A stretch of DNA of 64,000 nt from JAPPHA01 sp964291635 (GCA_964291635.2 OZ219892.1:62001-126000), one strand, 5' to 3'. Counted from the first letter of the stretch, positions 43,005 to 52,846 are shown. The notes: generated from the sequence alone by a model not told the origin. Numbers and translations: made by a program.

Positions 43005-43979
43005 ATGAAAGAACTGGTAACTCTTGGTGTGTCCGCTGCTCTGGCCGCGGCTCTCGCAAGCACGGCGCCCGCGATCGCGCAGGACGGCTATCCCGACCGG
43101 CCGATCAGTGTGGCGGCGTGTTATCCGGCCGGCGGCGGCGTCGACCGCAATTTGCGGATGGTCGAGCGCGTTGCCGCGAAGTATCTCGGGCAGTCGCTGC
43201 TTCCGCAGTACCGGACCGGGGGATCCGGAACGGTCGCGATGCAATTTATCAAGGAAGCGGATCCCGACGGATACGAGTTGGCGATCTGTGACAACGGCGG
43301 CGCAATAATTGCCCCGATCGCACAGGGACTGGATCTCGATGCGGACGACTTCACGCCAATCGCGCAGGTCTCTTTCGTCCCGTGGATCATGACGACCCGG
43401 GCGACATCGGCTTATGAAAACCTCGAGTCTTTCCTTGAGGCGGCGATGGCCGCAAGCGACCCGGTCGCAATTGAGATCTCCGACATTGCGACGTCGGACC
43501 ACTACGGGTGGCTGCTTCTGCTCAAGCAGGCAGGAATCTCGCCCGCGAAGTTCAAGTGGAACCCGCATGGCGGCGGAGGTCCGAAGATGAGGGCAATCAT
43601 CGCGGGAGAGGGCGAACTGCTGTTCGACGACGCCGGGGAGATCGAGGGTTACGTGAAGGATGGCACCCTGCGTCCGTTGGCCGTGGCCGCGGCGTCACGC
43701 CTTCCCCAGTTTCCGGACGTACCGACCATGCAGGAACTGGGCTACGACGTGATCGCAGGATCATCGGTCGCGATCTACGCTCCACCCGGCCTGTCGGACG
43801 ACAAGGTAGCCAGACTGCAGGACGCAATGCGGCAGATCAAGCAGGATCCCGCCTTGCTCAAGGCGTTCGAATTGACCTTGCAAGACCCGGACACGTTCAT
43901 CGTCGACGAGTTCGAGGCGGCATGGCGCAGGGACTGGGAGAACGCGTCCGAACTGCTGAAGGCGGCCTTGGGTGGCTGA
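43005..43979 (+). CDS. tctC: Tripartite tricarboxylate transporter receptor (Bug/TctC type)
   Basis: A 324-residue exported binding protein: leader TLGVSAALAAALASTAPAIA, cleaved before QDGYPDRPI, then VAACYPAGGGVDRNLRMVER (Bug-family pocket), QYRTGGSGTVAMQFI, DGYELAICDNGG and RLPQFPDVPTMQELGYDV. It binds a carboxylate in the periplasm for TctBA, encoded directly downstream. A clear Shine-Dalgarno (GGGAGAG) precedes the ATG. Confidence 0.93.
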   Translation: MKELVTLGVSAALAAALASTAPAIAQDGYPDRPISVAACYPAGGGVDRNLRMVERVAAKYLGQSLLPQYRTGGSGTVAMQFIKEADPDGYELAICDNGGAIIAPIAQGLDLDADDFTPIAQVSFVPWIMTTRATSAYENLESFLEAAMAASDPVAIEISDIATSDHYGWLLLLKQAGISPAKFKWNPHGGGGPKMRAIIAGEGELLFDDAGEIEGYVKDGTLRPLAVAAASRLPQFPDVPTMQELGYDVIAGSSVAIYAPPGLSDDKVARLQDAMRQIKQDPALLKAFELTLQDPDTFIVDEFEAAWRRDWENASELLKAALGG

Positions 43980-44006
43980 ACTTCCCATCCGGACGGTGGA
44001 AGGTTT

Positions 44007-44483
44007 TTGAGATGGAAGCTTGAGGGTGCGCTTGCCGTTACTGTACTCACGGTAGGCGTACTCCTCTTCCTCACGGCGCCAAACCTGGTTCGGGGCTGGG
44101 CGTTCTCGATTCCGGGGACAACCGATGTCGCGCTGGAGCCGGTTTTTTTCCCGCGCCTCGCGTCGTTGCTGCTGGCGTCTGCGGCAATACTCGTGCTGGC
44201 GACAATTCCGCTACGCTCGGGTGCCCTGCCGGCGGTCGAGACTGATTCCGGCTCCTACCTGCGCGCGGGTGCGGGCCTCGCCGGCATCCTGGTCTACCTG
44301 ATCTCAGTGATCACATTCGGGTTTGTCGTGTCCACGGTCGTGTTTATAACCGTCGCCAGCTTTGTCGGAGGATACCGAAAGTTGGCAATTGTCATTCCGG
44401 TCGCGATCGGTGTCGCGGTCGCGCTGAGACTTGTGTTCCGGTTCGGCCTTCATGTGGGCCTGCCTGAAGGGCTCCTGCTCTAG
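44007..44483 (+). CDS. tctB: Tripartite tricarboxylate transporter small membrane subunit TctB
   Basis: About 158 residues with a TTG start, four predicted helices (ALAVTVLTVGVLLFLTAP; LASLLLASAAILVLATI; GLAGILVYLISVITFGFVVS plus the following VFITVASFVG; LAIVIPVAIGVAVALRLVF) and the TctB end LRLVFRFGLHVGLPEGLLL-like tail. Its position 27 nt after tctC and 17 nt before tctA confirms the assignment. Confidence 0.88.
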   Translation: MRWKLEGALAVTVLTVGVLLFLTAPNLVRGWAFSIPGTTDVALEPVFFPRLASLLLASAAILVLATIPLRSGALPAVETDSGSYLRAGAGLAGILVYLISVITFGFVVSTVVFITVASFVGGYRKLAIVIPVAIGVAVALRLVFRFGLHVGLPEGLLL

Positions 44484-44500
44484 CCGACGGACGGAGAACG

Positions 44501-46018
44501 ATGTTCGAGGATCTTCTCGCCGCCGCCGTCGTCGTCTTCAACTGGCAGACCATCGCGGCGATTTCGGCCGGCACGATTGCCGGCCTCATGATCGGCGCAA
44601 TCCCTGGGTTGAGTGCAACGATGGGGATGGCGCTGCTTTCGCCGTTCACTTTTTTCGTGGGGCCGTTGATCGGAATTCCGTTTCTCATCGGCCTGTTCAA
44701 GGGAGGAACGTTCGGCGGATCGATTTCCGCGATATTGATCGGCACGCCGGGAACTGCAGCCAACGCGGCAACTCTTCTCGACGGCTACGAGATGCGGAAA
44801 CAGGGCAAGGCAGGGCCCGCCATCATGGGTGCGCTGAACGCCTCGCTGATCGGGGACGCCTTCGGAACGGTTGCCTTGATTTTCGGAGCGCCGGCGCTGG
44901 CCCTGATCGCGATCCAGTTCGGCCCGCACGAGTTCTTCGCGCTGGTGCTCTTCTCGCTGACCATGATCTGCTATGTCTCCGGGCGTTCCCTCGCAAAGGG
45001 CGTCCTCGCCGCCGCGATGGGCGTGTTCTTTGCGTTGATCGGCACCGACCCGATCGGGGGCACTCCGAGGCTGACGTTCGGCTTGCGCGAGCTCGCGGGC
45101 GGATTGAACGTCATCGCCCTGGTAACCGGCCTCTTTGGCATCACCGAAGTACTCATCCAGATGGAGTCTTTCGGGAAAAGCCGGAAGAGCGTGGCGAGTT
45201 CGGTCAATCTCCATCTGGCCGGCGCCGGGATGCAATTCAGATCCGTCGTGAAGCATCTGTGGACGATCGTGCGCTCCTCGCTGGTCGGGACCTTCATCGG
45301 CGCTCTTCCGGGAATCGGCTCCGAGACCTCTCCCTGGGTCGCCTACGGTCTGGCGAAGCGGGCCTCGAAGGAACCCGAGAAATTCGGCAAGGGTGCCTAT
45401 GAAGGCGTTGTGGCTCCCGAGGCGGCCAACAACGCCGTGTGCGCCGCCGCCATGATCCCGATGCTCGTGTTCGGGATTCCGGGCGACATCGTCACGGCGA
45501 TCCTGATGAGCGCGCTCATCGCCCAGGGCCTGCAGCCGGGCCCGTTTCTGATTTCCGAACACCGCGACGTGATTTTCGGATTGTTCATGTCCGTCCTGTT
45601 CGCAACCGTCGCCCTTTACGTTTTCGGGCGTCTGACCATGCGCTGGTGGATTCGAATCATGACGATCCCGCGGCCGCTGCTCTACTCGATCGTGGTTGCG
45701 TTCTGCGTGGTCGGCACCTACTCGGTGAAATCAAGCAGTTTCGACCTCGCGGTGATGTTTGCGTTCGGATTAATCGGCTACATCATGCGCAAGCTTGACA
45801 TCGCGATCGCACCGATGCTGCTGGCCTTCGTTCTTGCCAAGATCCTGGAGGAATCCCTGCGCCGTGGGCTGGTGCAATCGGACGGGAGCATTCTTGCCTT
45901 CTTCGAGAGGCCTATCACGGCAGTCATCCTGTCGCTGACGGTGCTGGTCCTGATCGCGTTCGCGGTTCTCGAATGGCGGCGACGCAGGACTGGTGGAACA
46001 CAGGACGGGACGGAATGA
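44501..46018 (+). CDS. tctA: Tripartite tricarboxylate transporter large membrane subunit TctA
   Basis: A 505-residue, about 11-12 helix protein with the TctA signatures GLMIGAIPGLSATMGMALL, GGSISAILIGTPGTAANAAT, GTFIGALPGIGSETSPWVAY and AKRASKEPEKFGKGAYEGVV, APEAANNAVCAAAMIPML. It forms the sodium- or proton-coupled channel of the TTT system. Substrate unknown; neighbours suggest an organic acid or amide feeding the RidA/amidohydrolase genes. Confidence 0.95.
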   Translation: MFEDLLAAAVVVFNWQTIAAISAGTIAGLMIGAIPGLSATMGMALLSPFTFFVGPLIGIPFLIGLFKGGTFGGSISAILIGTPGTAANAATLLDGYEMRKQGKAGPAIMGALNASLIGDAFGTVALIFGAPALALIAIQFGPHEFFALVLFSLTMICYVSGRSLAKGVLAAAMGVFFALIGTDPIGGTPRLTFGLRELAGGLNVIALVTGLFGITEVLIQMESFGKSRKSVASSVNLHLAGAGMQFRSVVKHLWTIVRSSLVGTFIGALPGIGSETSPWVAYGLAKRASKEPEKFGKGAYEGVVAPEAANNAVCAAAMIPMLVFGIPGDIVTAILMSALIAQGLQPGPFLISEHRDVIFGLFMSVLFATVALYVFGRLTMRWWIRIMTIPRPLLYSIVVAFCVVGTYSVKSSSFDLAVMFAFGLIGYIMRKLDIAIAPMLLAFVLAKILEESLRRGLVQSDGSILAFFERPITAVILSLTVLVLIAFAVLEWRRRRTGGTQDGTE

Positions 46019-46133
46019 TCCGGGGAGCGGCAGGCGAAATCCGAAATACGTCGCGCCGACCGCACCCGTCGAGTTCCAGCCGGCGGGCCGAGCCGTTCGT
46101 TGAACGACCAATGCCGGGGGAGGATTGCCTCAC

Positions 46134-47423
46134 ATGAAGATCGAGTACCAGCATCATCCGGACGGACCACCCGGGACGCCACCGATTGCGGCACGCGCAG
46201 GGGACCTTGTTTTCACAGGGGGACAAATGGCGGTCCACCCGACACTTGGAATTCCCGCCGAGGCGAAGCTGCTGCCCAATTACTATTGGCACGGATCCAG
46301 CGTTCACCGGCAGTTGTCGTACGTCTACGCGAACCTCGACTCGACCCTGCAGCGACTGGGAGCCTCATTGCCGAGATGCCTCAAGATCAACTCGTACCAC
46401 ACGGATCCGGGTGAGGTCGACATGGCGTTGCGGGTTCGGAAGGAGTGGTTCGACGCGGCCGCTGCTCCACCGAGCAGCCTTCTGATCATTCCCGAACTCC
46501 CGGTTCACGGGGCGACCGTGAGTCTCGACATGACGGTGCTCGCCTCGGACGCGGAATTGGACCGCGAACTGGTGCCGATCAAGAGCGTCAAGGCCATTGG
46601 CCAGGTCGCCGCAATCGGGTGGTCGGTGTATTCGCAGGCCGTTCGGGGTGGGGGTTTCGTCTTCACGCGCGGCACGACATCCACCGGGCCGCGCGGTCCG
46701 ATCGACGAAATCGTTCCGCATCCCGAACTTCCATACCGACACAACCCCGTTCGATTTCAGACGAGATATGTGCTCGAGTACCTGCGGAAACTGCTCGACG
46801 ACGCGGGGTGCAGCTTCGACGACGTCGTGCGTGCCGAGATCTATCTTGAGCGCATGTCCGATTTTGCCGTTTTCGAAGAAGTCTGGCGCGAGCATTTTCC
46901 GGTTGACCCTCCGGCACGGTTCATCGTTCAGTCCCGTTTGGCCGTCCCGCACACGGTTGTGGAGATCGAGTTGGTGGCGATCGACCCCGAGGGGGCCTAC
47001 AGGAAGGAGGTCATCTCAACGGACGACGCACCAACGCCCTTGGGCGCGGAGCCACAGGCCGTGAAGGCAGGGCCCTACCTGTTCTTTTCCACTCAGATGG
47101 CTACCGACTACTGCTCGGGTCTGGCCGCCGAGGCACGTCCCGATCCCGACTTTCCGTTCCACACGTCGAGCATCGGCCTCCAATCCCGCTACGTTCTGAG
47201 AAATGTCGAGGCCATCTGCCGCGCAGCAGGGACGAGCGTCCGCAATCTGGTGAAACGTCGCGCCGTGTACACCGACTACAACGATCTCCAGGAAGCGGAA
47301 GAGCCGTGGCGGGCGAAACTCGGCGACCGGCTGCCTCCGACCACCAACCTGCGTACGGACGGCCCCGCCCTCGTGCCGGGATGCAGGGTTCTGTACGACC
47401 TGACTGCCGTGATCGAAGATTGA
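46134..47423 (+). CDS. RidA/YjgF-family protein with three fused domains (second copy)
   Basis: ATG 46134 is preferred over the TTG at 46125 because GGGGGAGG lies at the right distance. Three RidA-like units: GDLVFTGGQMAVHPTLGIPA with YVYANLDSTLQRLGASLPRC; VRGGGFVFTRGTTSTGPRGP with LEYLRKLLDDAGCSFDDVVR and AEIYLERMSDFAVFEEVW; AGPYLFFSTQMATDYCSG with LRNVEAICRAAGTSVRNLVK. The Arg expected before the last strand is present only in unit 3 (GCRVLYDL); units 1 and 2 have TVSLDM and VVEIEL. It is a paralogue in layout of the protein at 41570-42955, on the other side of the transporter. Confidence 0.82.
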   Translation: MKIEYQHHPDGPPGTPPIAARAGDLVFTGGQMAVHPTLGIPAEAKLLPNYYWHGSSVHRQLSYVYANLDSTLQRLGASLPRCLKINSYHTDPGEVDMALRVRKEWFDAAAAPPSSLLIIPELPVHGATVSLDMTVLASDAELDRELVPIKSVKAIGQVAAIGWSVYSQAVRGGGFVFTRGTTSTGPRGPIDEIVPHPELPYRHNPVRFQTRYVLEYLRKLLDDAGCSFDDVVRAEIYLERMSDFAVFEEVWREHFPVDPPARFIVQSRLAVPHTVVEIELVAIDPEGAYRKEVISTDDAPTPLGAEPQAVKAGPYLFFSTQMATDYCSGLAAEARPDPDFPFHTSSIGLQSRYVLRNVEAICRAAGTSVRNLVKRRAVYTDYNDLQEAEEPWRAKLGDRLPPTTNLRTDGPALVPGCRVLYDLTAVIED

Positions 47424-47527
47424 GATCCGGCGGACGAAACGACGTTCCCGACCGAAACGCGGCGGCAGCCGGAAAGTTTGTGAACCGGACCTGAGCTGGG
47501 TCCCGGAAATCCAGGAGGAAACCAATT

Positions 47528-47956
47528 GTGAAGAGACTGTTCTTGAACCCGGATGACATGTGGGCACGCGTCGAGAACGGGGAACTGCTGTACACTCCGA
47601 TCATCGTGGTCAGCGACGAGTCGCACACGCACATCTACCTTTCCGGGCAGACGCCGCGGCTGCCGAACGGTGACGTCGTCGCGAAGACGATGCGCGAGCA
47701 ATTGCGCCAGACCTGCGAGAACATCAGAATCGGTCTCGGTCATGTCGGAGCGACGTTCGACGACGTCGTGACGACGACGACCTACGTGCTCGATCTCGCC
47801 GAGTACTACGAGGCGTCCGATGAACGCTTCAAGTATTTCCGGAACAACCGGCCTGCGAGCACGCTCATTCAGGTGGCCGGACTGGGGGTCCCCAAGGCCA
47901 GGGTTGAGATCACCGTCGAGGCGATCATCGAGACCGAGCGATTCCGCGTCGACTGA
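47528..47956 (+). CDS. RidA/YjgF/YER057c/UK114-family protein, single domain
   Basis: A 142-residue protein with GTG start: YTPIIVVSDESHTHIYLSGQ, EQLRQTCENIRIGLGHVGAT, FDDVVTTTTYVLDLAEYY, RPASTLIQVAGLGVPKARVE and ITVEAI. The conserved Arg before the final strand is present (KARVEITVEA), as in imine deaminases. Probably trimeric, cytoplasmic. It ends the plus-strand set and converges with the permease gene. Confidence 0.9.
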   Translation: MKRLFLNPDDMWARVENGELLYTPIIVVSDESHTHIYLSGQTPRLPNGDVVAKTMREQLRQTCENIRIGLGHVGATFDDVVTTTTYVLDLAEYYEASDERFKYFRNNRPASTLIQVAGLGVPKARVEITVEAIIETERFRVD

Positions 47957-47995
47957 CGGGAACAGTTCGCGCGGTCGCCCGGGCGGAGACGTGCG

Positions 47996-49693
47996 CTAGA
48001 CGGCAATCGTGTCGGAGTTCCGGTAGCTGACCCTCTGGAAAATCGCCATCACGATCAGCAGAATGACCGTCTGGATAATCATGAACGCCGCGAGTCTCGC
48101 CGAATGGCGCTCCATCAGCAGGAAGAAGACAACCGACATCACCTCGGTCCCGTTTCGGTAGAGGAACATGACCGAGGAGAATTCCCTCACCAGGACCACG
48201 AACATCATCAGCCAGGCGGAGAAAACTCCCGGTTTCAAGAGCGGAAGCAGGATCCTTCTTGTCGATTGCCACCAGGTCGCTCCGTGGATTCGAGCGGACT
48301 GCTCGAGTTCATCGTGGATTGACATGCGGACTGCATAGATTGTCCGATAGGAGAGGTAGAAGTAGCCGATGACGTACGCAAAAATGATGATTCCGAGCGT
48401 GTTGTAGATCGGTGTCCTCACGAACGCGAAGAGAACCATCATCCCGAAGATCGCTCCGGGGATTGCGATCGGAAGAAGGCAAAGCAGTCCCATAAAGGAT
48501 TCGCCGCTTCTCGATCTTGTCTGCGACAGCACCGCCGACAGGAGAACAGCGACGGTGGCGGCGACCGAACAGGCCAACAGGGAATTGACAATCGCCCGCC
48601 TTGTGACGTCGTACTCGAAGAGGACGCTTCGAAAGTTGTCCAGCGTGAACAGGCTGACCTGGAACGATCCTGCCCAGTACTTCTGGAGGCCGACCAGAAC
48701 CAGCACGAGGAGAGGTGCGATCACGGCGATCGTGACGTAGGATACGACCAGACCGAACGCGACCCAACGCCACTTGCCGAGCCGGACGCGGCTGGCACGA
48801 TAGCCTTTGCCGGTGACCGTGGTGAACTGGCGTTCGCCGAGCAGTCTTCGCTGTATCCAGATCCCGGTGCCGGCGATCAGGATCGCCAGAATACCCAGCG
48901 ACGCTGCCATGGTCACATCCTGCGGATAGTCGCTCATCAGAGACCAAATGCGCGTGGCCAGTACGTAGTTCCCGCCAGGAGCTCCGAGGGCCATGGGGAT
49001 TTCGAGGGTGCCTACGGTAAATACGAATACCAGCACCATTCCGGAGAGCAGCGCCGGCCCGTTGACGGCCAGCGTCACGCGCCAGAGCACCTGCCAGTTG
49101 CTGGCCCCGTGGATGCGCGCGATCTCCTCCAGGCTCGGGTCCATCTGCCTAAGCGAGGCGACCGCGTACAGGTACATGAATGGAGAGTAGAATATCGACT
49201 GGATGACGATCATCGACGTCAGGGAGTAGACGTCAGGCAAAAGCTCCGGCGGCCATCCCCAGTCGGTCATGAGGCGGGTAAACATTCCGGCCCGGGGCAC
49301 GAGAAGCATTCGCCAGGCCATGGCTCCCACGAATGCCGAGATGAACAAAGGTATGACGCACAGGATCTCGAGCAGGCGGCGTCCGGGTACATCGGTGCGT
49401 GCGTTGACCCATGCCAGCGGAACACCGATCACCGCTGCGCCGAAGGTCGCGCCTGTGGCGAATAGAATCGTCGTGACGATTTCCCGCCCGACGGTGGGAT
49501 GCTCCAAGATTCTCGCGAAACCGCCGAGGCTGAACGAGCCGGACTCGGTGAAGGCGGCGTACACGGACATTGAGGCCGGATACACGATCGCCAACGAAAT
49601 CATGGCCGCGGCGGCCCAGAAGGCCAGCCTGTCCATCCTGAGTTCGCCCCGGAGCAATCTCCTGGTTGCACGCACGGCGGCCGTTCCCGTCAT
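47996..49693 (-). CDS. ABC importer permease, fused FbpB type
   Basis: From ATG 49693 the protein has 565 residues and two halves of about six helices each. Each half has an EAA-type loop: LEEIARIHGASNWQVLWRVT and LEQSARIHGATWWQSTRRIL. This fused arrangement is typical of ferric-iron, thiamine or phosphonate importers. It belongs to the SBP-ATPase-permease set on the minus strand; 328 nt separate it from the ATPase gene. Confidence 0.9.
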   Translation of the reverse strand: MTGTAAVRATRRLLRGELRMDRLAFWAAAAMISLAIVYPASMSVYAAFTESGSFSLGGFARILEHPTVGREIVTTILFATGATFGAAVIGVPLAWVNARTDVPGRRLLEILCVIPLFISAFVGAMAWRMLLVPRAGMFTRLMTDWGWPPELLPDVYSLTSMIVIQSIFYSPFMYLYAVASLRQMDPSLEEIARIHGASNWQVLWRVTLAVNGPALLSGMVLVFVFTVGTLEIPMALGAPGGNYVLATRIWSLMSDYPQDVTMAASLGILAILIAGTGIWIQRRLLGERQFTTVTGKGYRASRVRLGKWRWVAFGLVVSYVTIAVIAPLLVLVLVGLQKYWAGSFQVSLFTLDNFRSVLFEYDVTRRAIVNSLLACSVAATVAVLLSAVLSQTRSRSGESFMGLLCLLPIAIPGAIFGMMVLFAFVRTPIYNTLGIIIFAYVIGYFYLSYRTIYAVRMSIHDELEQSARIHGATWWQSTRRILLPLLKPGVFSAWLMMFVVLVREFSSVMFLYRNGTEVMSVVFFLLMERHSARLAAFMIIQTVILLIVMAIFQRVSYRNSDTIAV

Positions 49694-50021
49694 GAGATCC
49701 GTCTCATTGCACAGCGGAGCGGAACAAAAAGGCGCAGGAGTGATACGGCGTTGCCGGAACGGTCGATTCCAACCGATCGGTCGTTCGAACGATGACTTGC
49801 GGTGCGCCATTCCGTCGTCCGGCGGACTTCGCGAAGTTTTCGCGGAACGCATTTCGGCAAGCCTTCTACCGACCTTGAGGGTTTCAAAGTCTGCCACCCG
49901 GTCAGACGCGAGGCTGGCGCAGTCTTTCCGGGAATGCAGATCGTGACATGTACGGTTGGTTGCGGAATGAGGTCGGACATGTACGAATCCTCGACCGATT
50001 CAGTGTCGGTGAAATGCGGCA
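49694..50021. other. Gap inside the importer gene set, nothing recognised
   Basis: The 328 nt between the ATPase stop and the permease ATG show only antiphase or Arg-rich frames. The permease frame itself is open up to 49897, but the upstream part lacks a membrane or leader pattern. Confidence 0.4.
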
Positions 50022-51128
50022 TCAGCCGGTGGGCAGCGCGATGCATCTTTCACTGTCGATCTCCAGGCGGACCGTTGCCCCATCCTCGACAGCCAGGCCA
50101 CCGTCAACCCACACCCGCATCCGCGCAAACCCGGTGTCGACAAGCATTTCGGTCCGGTCACCCAGATACTGGCTTTTGTGGACCCTGCCGCAAATCAGGT
50201 TTTCCTCCGATTCAGGGTTCGTCCTGTGCACCTTCATCCATTCTGGCCTCACCAGAACGGTGACATTGCCGGACAGCACCTCCGTCCCTTTGGAGACGCG
50301 GATAACGCTGGAATCGCCATCCTTGCCAACCAGTCGAACATCGATCAAGCGCGTTTCAGTCGACCCGTTCTCCTCGATCGTGCCCGCCAAGAGATTTGCG
50401 ACTCCGATGAAGTCTGCCACGAACCGCGTTTTCGGCTCGCTGTAGAGGGAACGCGCATCGCCTCGCTGCTCGATTTTGCCGGCGTTCATGACGAGCAGTT
50501 CGTCACCGAGGGCCATTGCCTCTGCCTGATCGTGCGTCACATAGATCGCGGTGGTCCCGATGCCACGCTGAATGTCCTTCAACAGATAGCGCATCTCCTC
50601 GCGAAGTTTCGCGTCAAGGTTGCTGAGAGGCTCGTCGAAAAGCAGGACCTTGGGATTTCCGACGATCGCGCGCGCAAGGGCGACCCGCTGCTGTTGTCCC
50701 CCCGACAGGTCGGTTGCGTTGCGGCTACCGAAGTCACCGAGTCGCACAACGTCCAGTGCCTCCCGGACACGGCGCAAGATTTCGGAACTGTTCTCTTTCC
50801 TCATTCGAAGTGGAAACGCCACGTTCTCGTGGACGCTCATGTGCGGCCAGATGGCGTAGGACTGCGCCACCATCCCCATTCCGCGCGCATTGGGCGGAAC
50901 GAACAGCCCCTCGTCCGCTTTTGTCATGACCTCGCCGTCGATGACGATCTCGCCCGATTCCGGCTGTTCCAGTCCGCCGACACATCGCAGCGTGGTGGTC
51001 TTGCCGCAACCGCTGGGTCCAAGAAGGACGAGTAGATTGCCCCTCTCGACCTCGAAGTTTACGTCGTCGACGGCCCACGTATCGTCGAATTTCTTGCGGA
51101 GTCCCTGTACCGCCACGTACGCCGTCAC
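50022..51128 (-). CDS. ABC importer ATPase, FbpC/PotA type
   Basis: A 368-residue ATPase: Walker A GPSGCGKTTT, Q-loop MVAQSYAIWPHMSVHENVAF, signature DLSGGQQQR, Walker B VLLFDEPLSNLDAKLREEMR, H-loop YVTHDQAEAMAL. The C-terminal 130 residues form a TOBE domain (VTVLVRPEWMKVH). It energises the permease at 48.0-49.7 kb. Confidence 0.93.
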   Translation of the reverse strand: MTAYVAVQGLRKKFDDTWAVDDVNFEVERGNLLVLLGPSGCGKTTTLRCVGGLEQPESGEIVIDGEVMTKADEGLFVPPNARGMGMVAQSYAIWPHMSVHENVAFPLRMRKENSSEILRRVREALDVVRLGDFGSRNATDLSGGQQQRVALARAIVGNPKVLLFDEPLSNLDAKLREEMRYLLKDIQRGIGTTAIYVTHDQAEAMALGDELLVMNAGKIEQRGDARSLYSEPKTRFVADFIGVANLLAGTIEENGSTETRLIDVRLVGKDGDSSVIRVSKGTEVLSGNVTVLVRPEWMKVHRTNPESEENLICGRVHKSQYLGDRTEMLVDTGFARMRVWVDGGLAVEDGATVRLEIDSERCIALPTG

Positions 51129-51171
51129 TTGGTCCTCCCGGAAGTCGGCCGGCGACTCGACATATAGGAAA

Positions 51172-51196
51172 GGGGCGGCGTCAAAGGCGCCGCCCC
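51172..51196 (-). terminator. GC-rich stem-loop between binding-protein and ATPase genes
   Basis: Arms GGGGCGGCG (51172-51180) and CGCCGCCCC (51188-51196), 7-nt loop. Lying about 85 nt past the SBP stop, it is another hairpin directly after a binding-protein gene in this window, compatible with attenuation of the downstream genes. Confidence 0.6.
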
Positions 51197-51280
51197 GAAG
51201 TTGGGATTCACGTCGCGTTCCGCCATTTCCGAAGAACGCCCTCCAGGGCCATCAGGCGAAACTCGAAGTCCGCTGGCGTG

Positions 51281-52375
51281 TCACTTCGCAAAGATTGCTG
51301 CAAATTCTTCCTGAGCATTCCGCACAAGGTCCGCGTTCGTAGCGATCTCCCGATAGTCGGGCGCGAAGGCCGCATCGCCGATGTCATCGGCGTTTGGCGT
51401 CAGAGCGAAACTGCTGGGAACTCCTTCCCTACCCGGAATTCGACCCTCGTACTTTTCGAAGATCTGCTGCCCGGGATGACTCCTGAGGAAATCGATCCAC
51501 AACTGAGCGGCGTTCGGATGCGGTGCGTCGGCGAAAGCTGCCGTCGCCTGCTCCTGAAGCATAACGCCCTCCTTGGGGATCGCGGTCCGAATGTGGGTTG
51601 CCCCCTGGTCGGAAAGCACGTTGGCGTCAGCCGAAACCCCGAGAATCGACAGCGGTCTTTCGCCTGACATCATCATCTCAACGCCATGCATGGATGTCGA
51701 TGAGATCAGTACGTCCTGTGCCGCCAGCTTTTCCCAGTAGTCCTCAGGCAGCCTCTGCTTCAGGTAGTGATACACCAGGGCGACCGATTGCAGGGTAGAA
51801 CCGTCCATCAGGCTCATCTTTCCCTTCAACTCCGGCTTCAGCAGGTCGTGCCAGCTCGTGATCTCCAGGTCGGGCAGCTCGTTGCCGTTCCACATCGGAA
51901 ACATCATGTACATGTCTGACGTCCAGTACGGCCGGTTGTTCAGACCGATCCTTTCCGGCAGTTTCATGTGTTCATATTCGGGTGATTCATATGCCATGAT
52001 CAGACCGCGTTCGACCGCGTCGGTCAGCCAAGTGATTGCCGGCATCGTCGTCACGTCGCCTGAAATCGGAACGCCCTGACTCACCTCCGCCTCGATTCGA
52101 GCGATTGTCCCGGACGTGTTCCTGATGTCGTAAGACACCTTGAAGTCGTCGGGCAGGCACCAATAGCTCATGAACCCCTCGCGATGTGCGTTTTGCGTCT
52201 CGGGAGTCTCGAAGACGCTCGCAACAACAATCAGTTCGCCCTCCTCGATTGCCTTCGCAACCCGAGGATCGTCGCACCGATCCTCAGCGACGACGCCCGT
52301 AGCGTTGAAAAACGCGAATGCGCCGACCGCCAAAGCGGAAGCGGAACGCGATAACACGGTTCTGTAAGTTTTCAT
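51281..52375 (-). CDS. ABC importer substrate-binding protein (FbpA/PotD-like)
   Basis: From ATG 52375 the protein has 364 residues: leader SASALAVGAFAFFNATGVVA before EDRCDD, then KAIEEGELIVVASVFETPET, TSGTIARIEAEVSQGVPISG, DLLKPELKGKMSLMDGS and AAQLWIDFLRSHPGQQIFE (family-1 binding-protein hallmarks). It binds an unknown small solute in the periplasm. First gene of the importer set. Confidence 0.9.
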   Translation of the reverse strand: MKTYRTVLSRSASALAVGAFAFFNATGVVAEDRCDDPRVAKAIEEGELIVVASVFETPETQNAHREGFMSYWCLPDDFKVSYDIRNTSGTIARIEAEVSQGVPISGDVTTMPAITWLTDAVERGLIMAYESPEYEHMKLPERIGLNNRPYWTSDMYMMFPMWNGNELPDLEITSWHDLLKPELKGKMSLMDGSTLQSVALVYHYLKQRLPEDYWEKLAAQDVLISSTSMHGVEMMMSGERPLSILGVSADANVLSDQGATHIRTAIPKEGVMLQEQATAAFADAPHPNAAQLWIDFLRSHPGQQIFEKYEGRIPGREGVPSSFALTPNADDIGDAAFAPDYREIATNADLVRNAQEEFAAIFAK

Positions 52376-52846
52376 GATCAACTCTCCCAGTGAAAACATC
52401 GAGAAACACGCCTTTCCAAAAGACATGCTTCTGGCTTGGAGCATTCCAAACTCTTGAGAGATTATATTTCTGGAAATTGCGCGTCAAGGTATCGTGTCTT
52501 GCAATGAGGGCAACCGCATCGGAGGAAATACCCTTTCCCATTTGCCAGACTGCGTGATTCCCTTTTGAAAAACAGTAACCTGAAGCAGGGATCAAAGGCA
52601 GAAAAACGCAGGATTTCGGGCGATTCTTCGACGAGTGGCCCCCCCGGAGCAGCGACTTGACCCGTGTAAATGCCCGGACTGTTCTGTCGCGAATGCCGGC
52701 GCTGATCCGCGCGCGGGTCGCACCGTCATGCAAGAAGCAAACGGTGCGCGGAAAGCCGAGGAAGACCAAATGGAACGGTTGCTTCTTTCCGAATCTTGTC
52801 AGCCAATCTTGATTGCAACGGCAATCTTCCTGGCCGGATCGTGGGC
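52376..52846. other. Promoter region of the FbpABC-like set, no gene
   Basis: About 470 nt, less GC-rich by eye near 52430-52480. A short palindrome TTGGA-GCAT-TCCAA lies at 52436-52449, about 60-75 nt upstream of the SBP start, where an operator could be. No coding frame with motifs. Confidence 0.4.
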
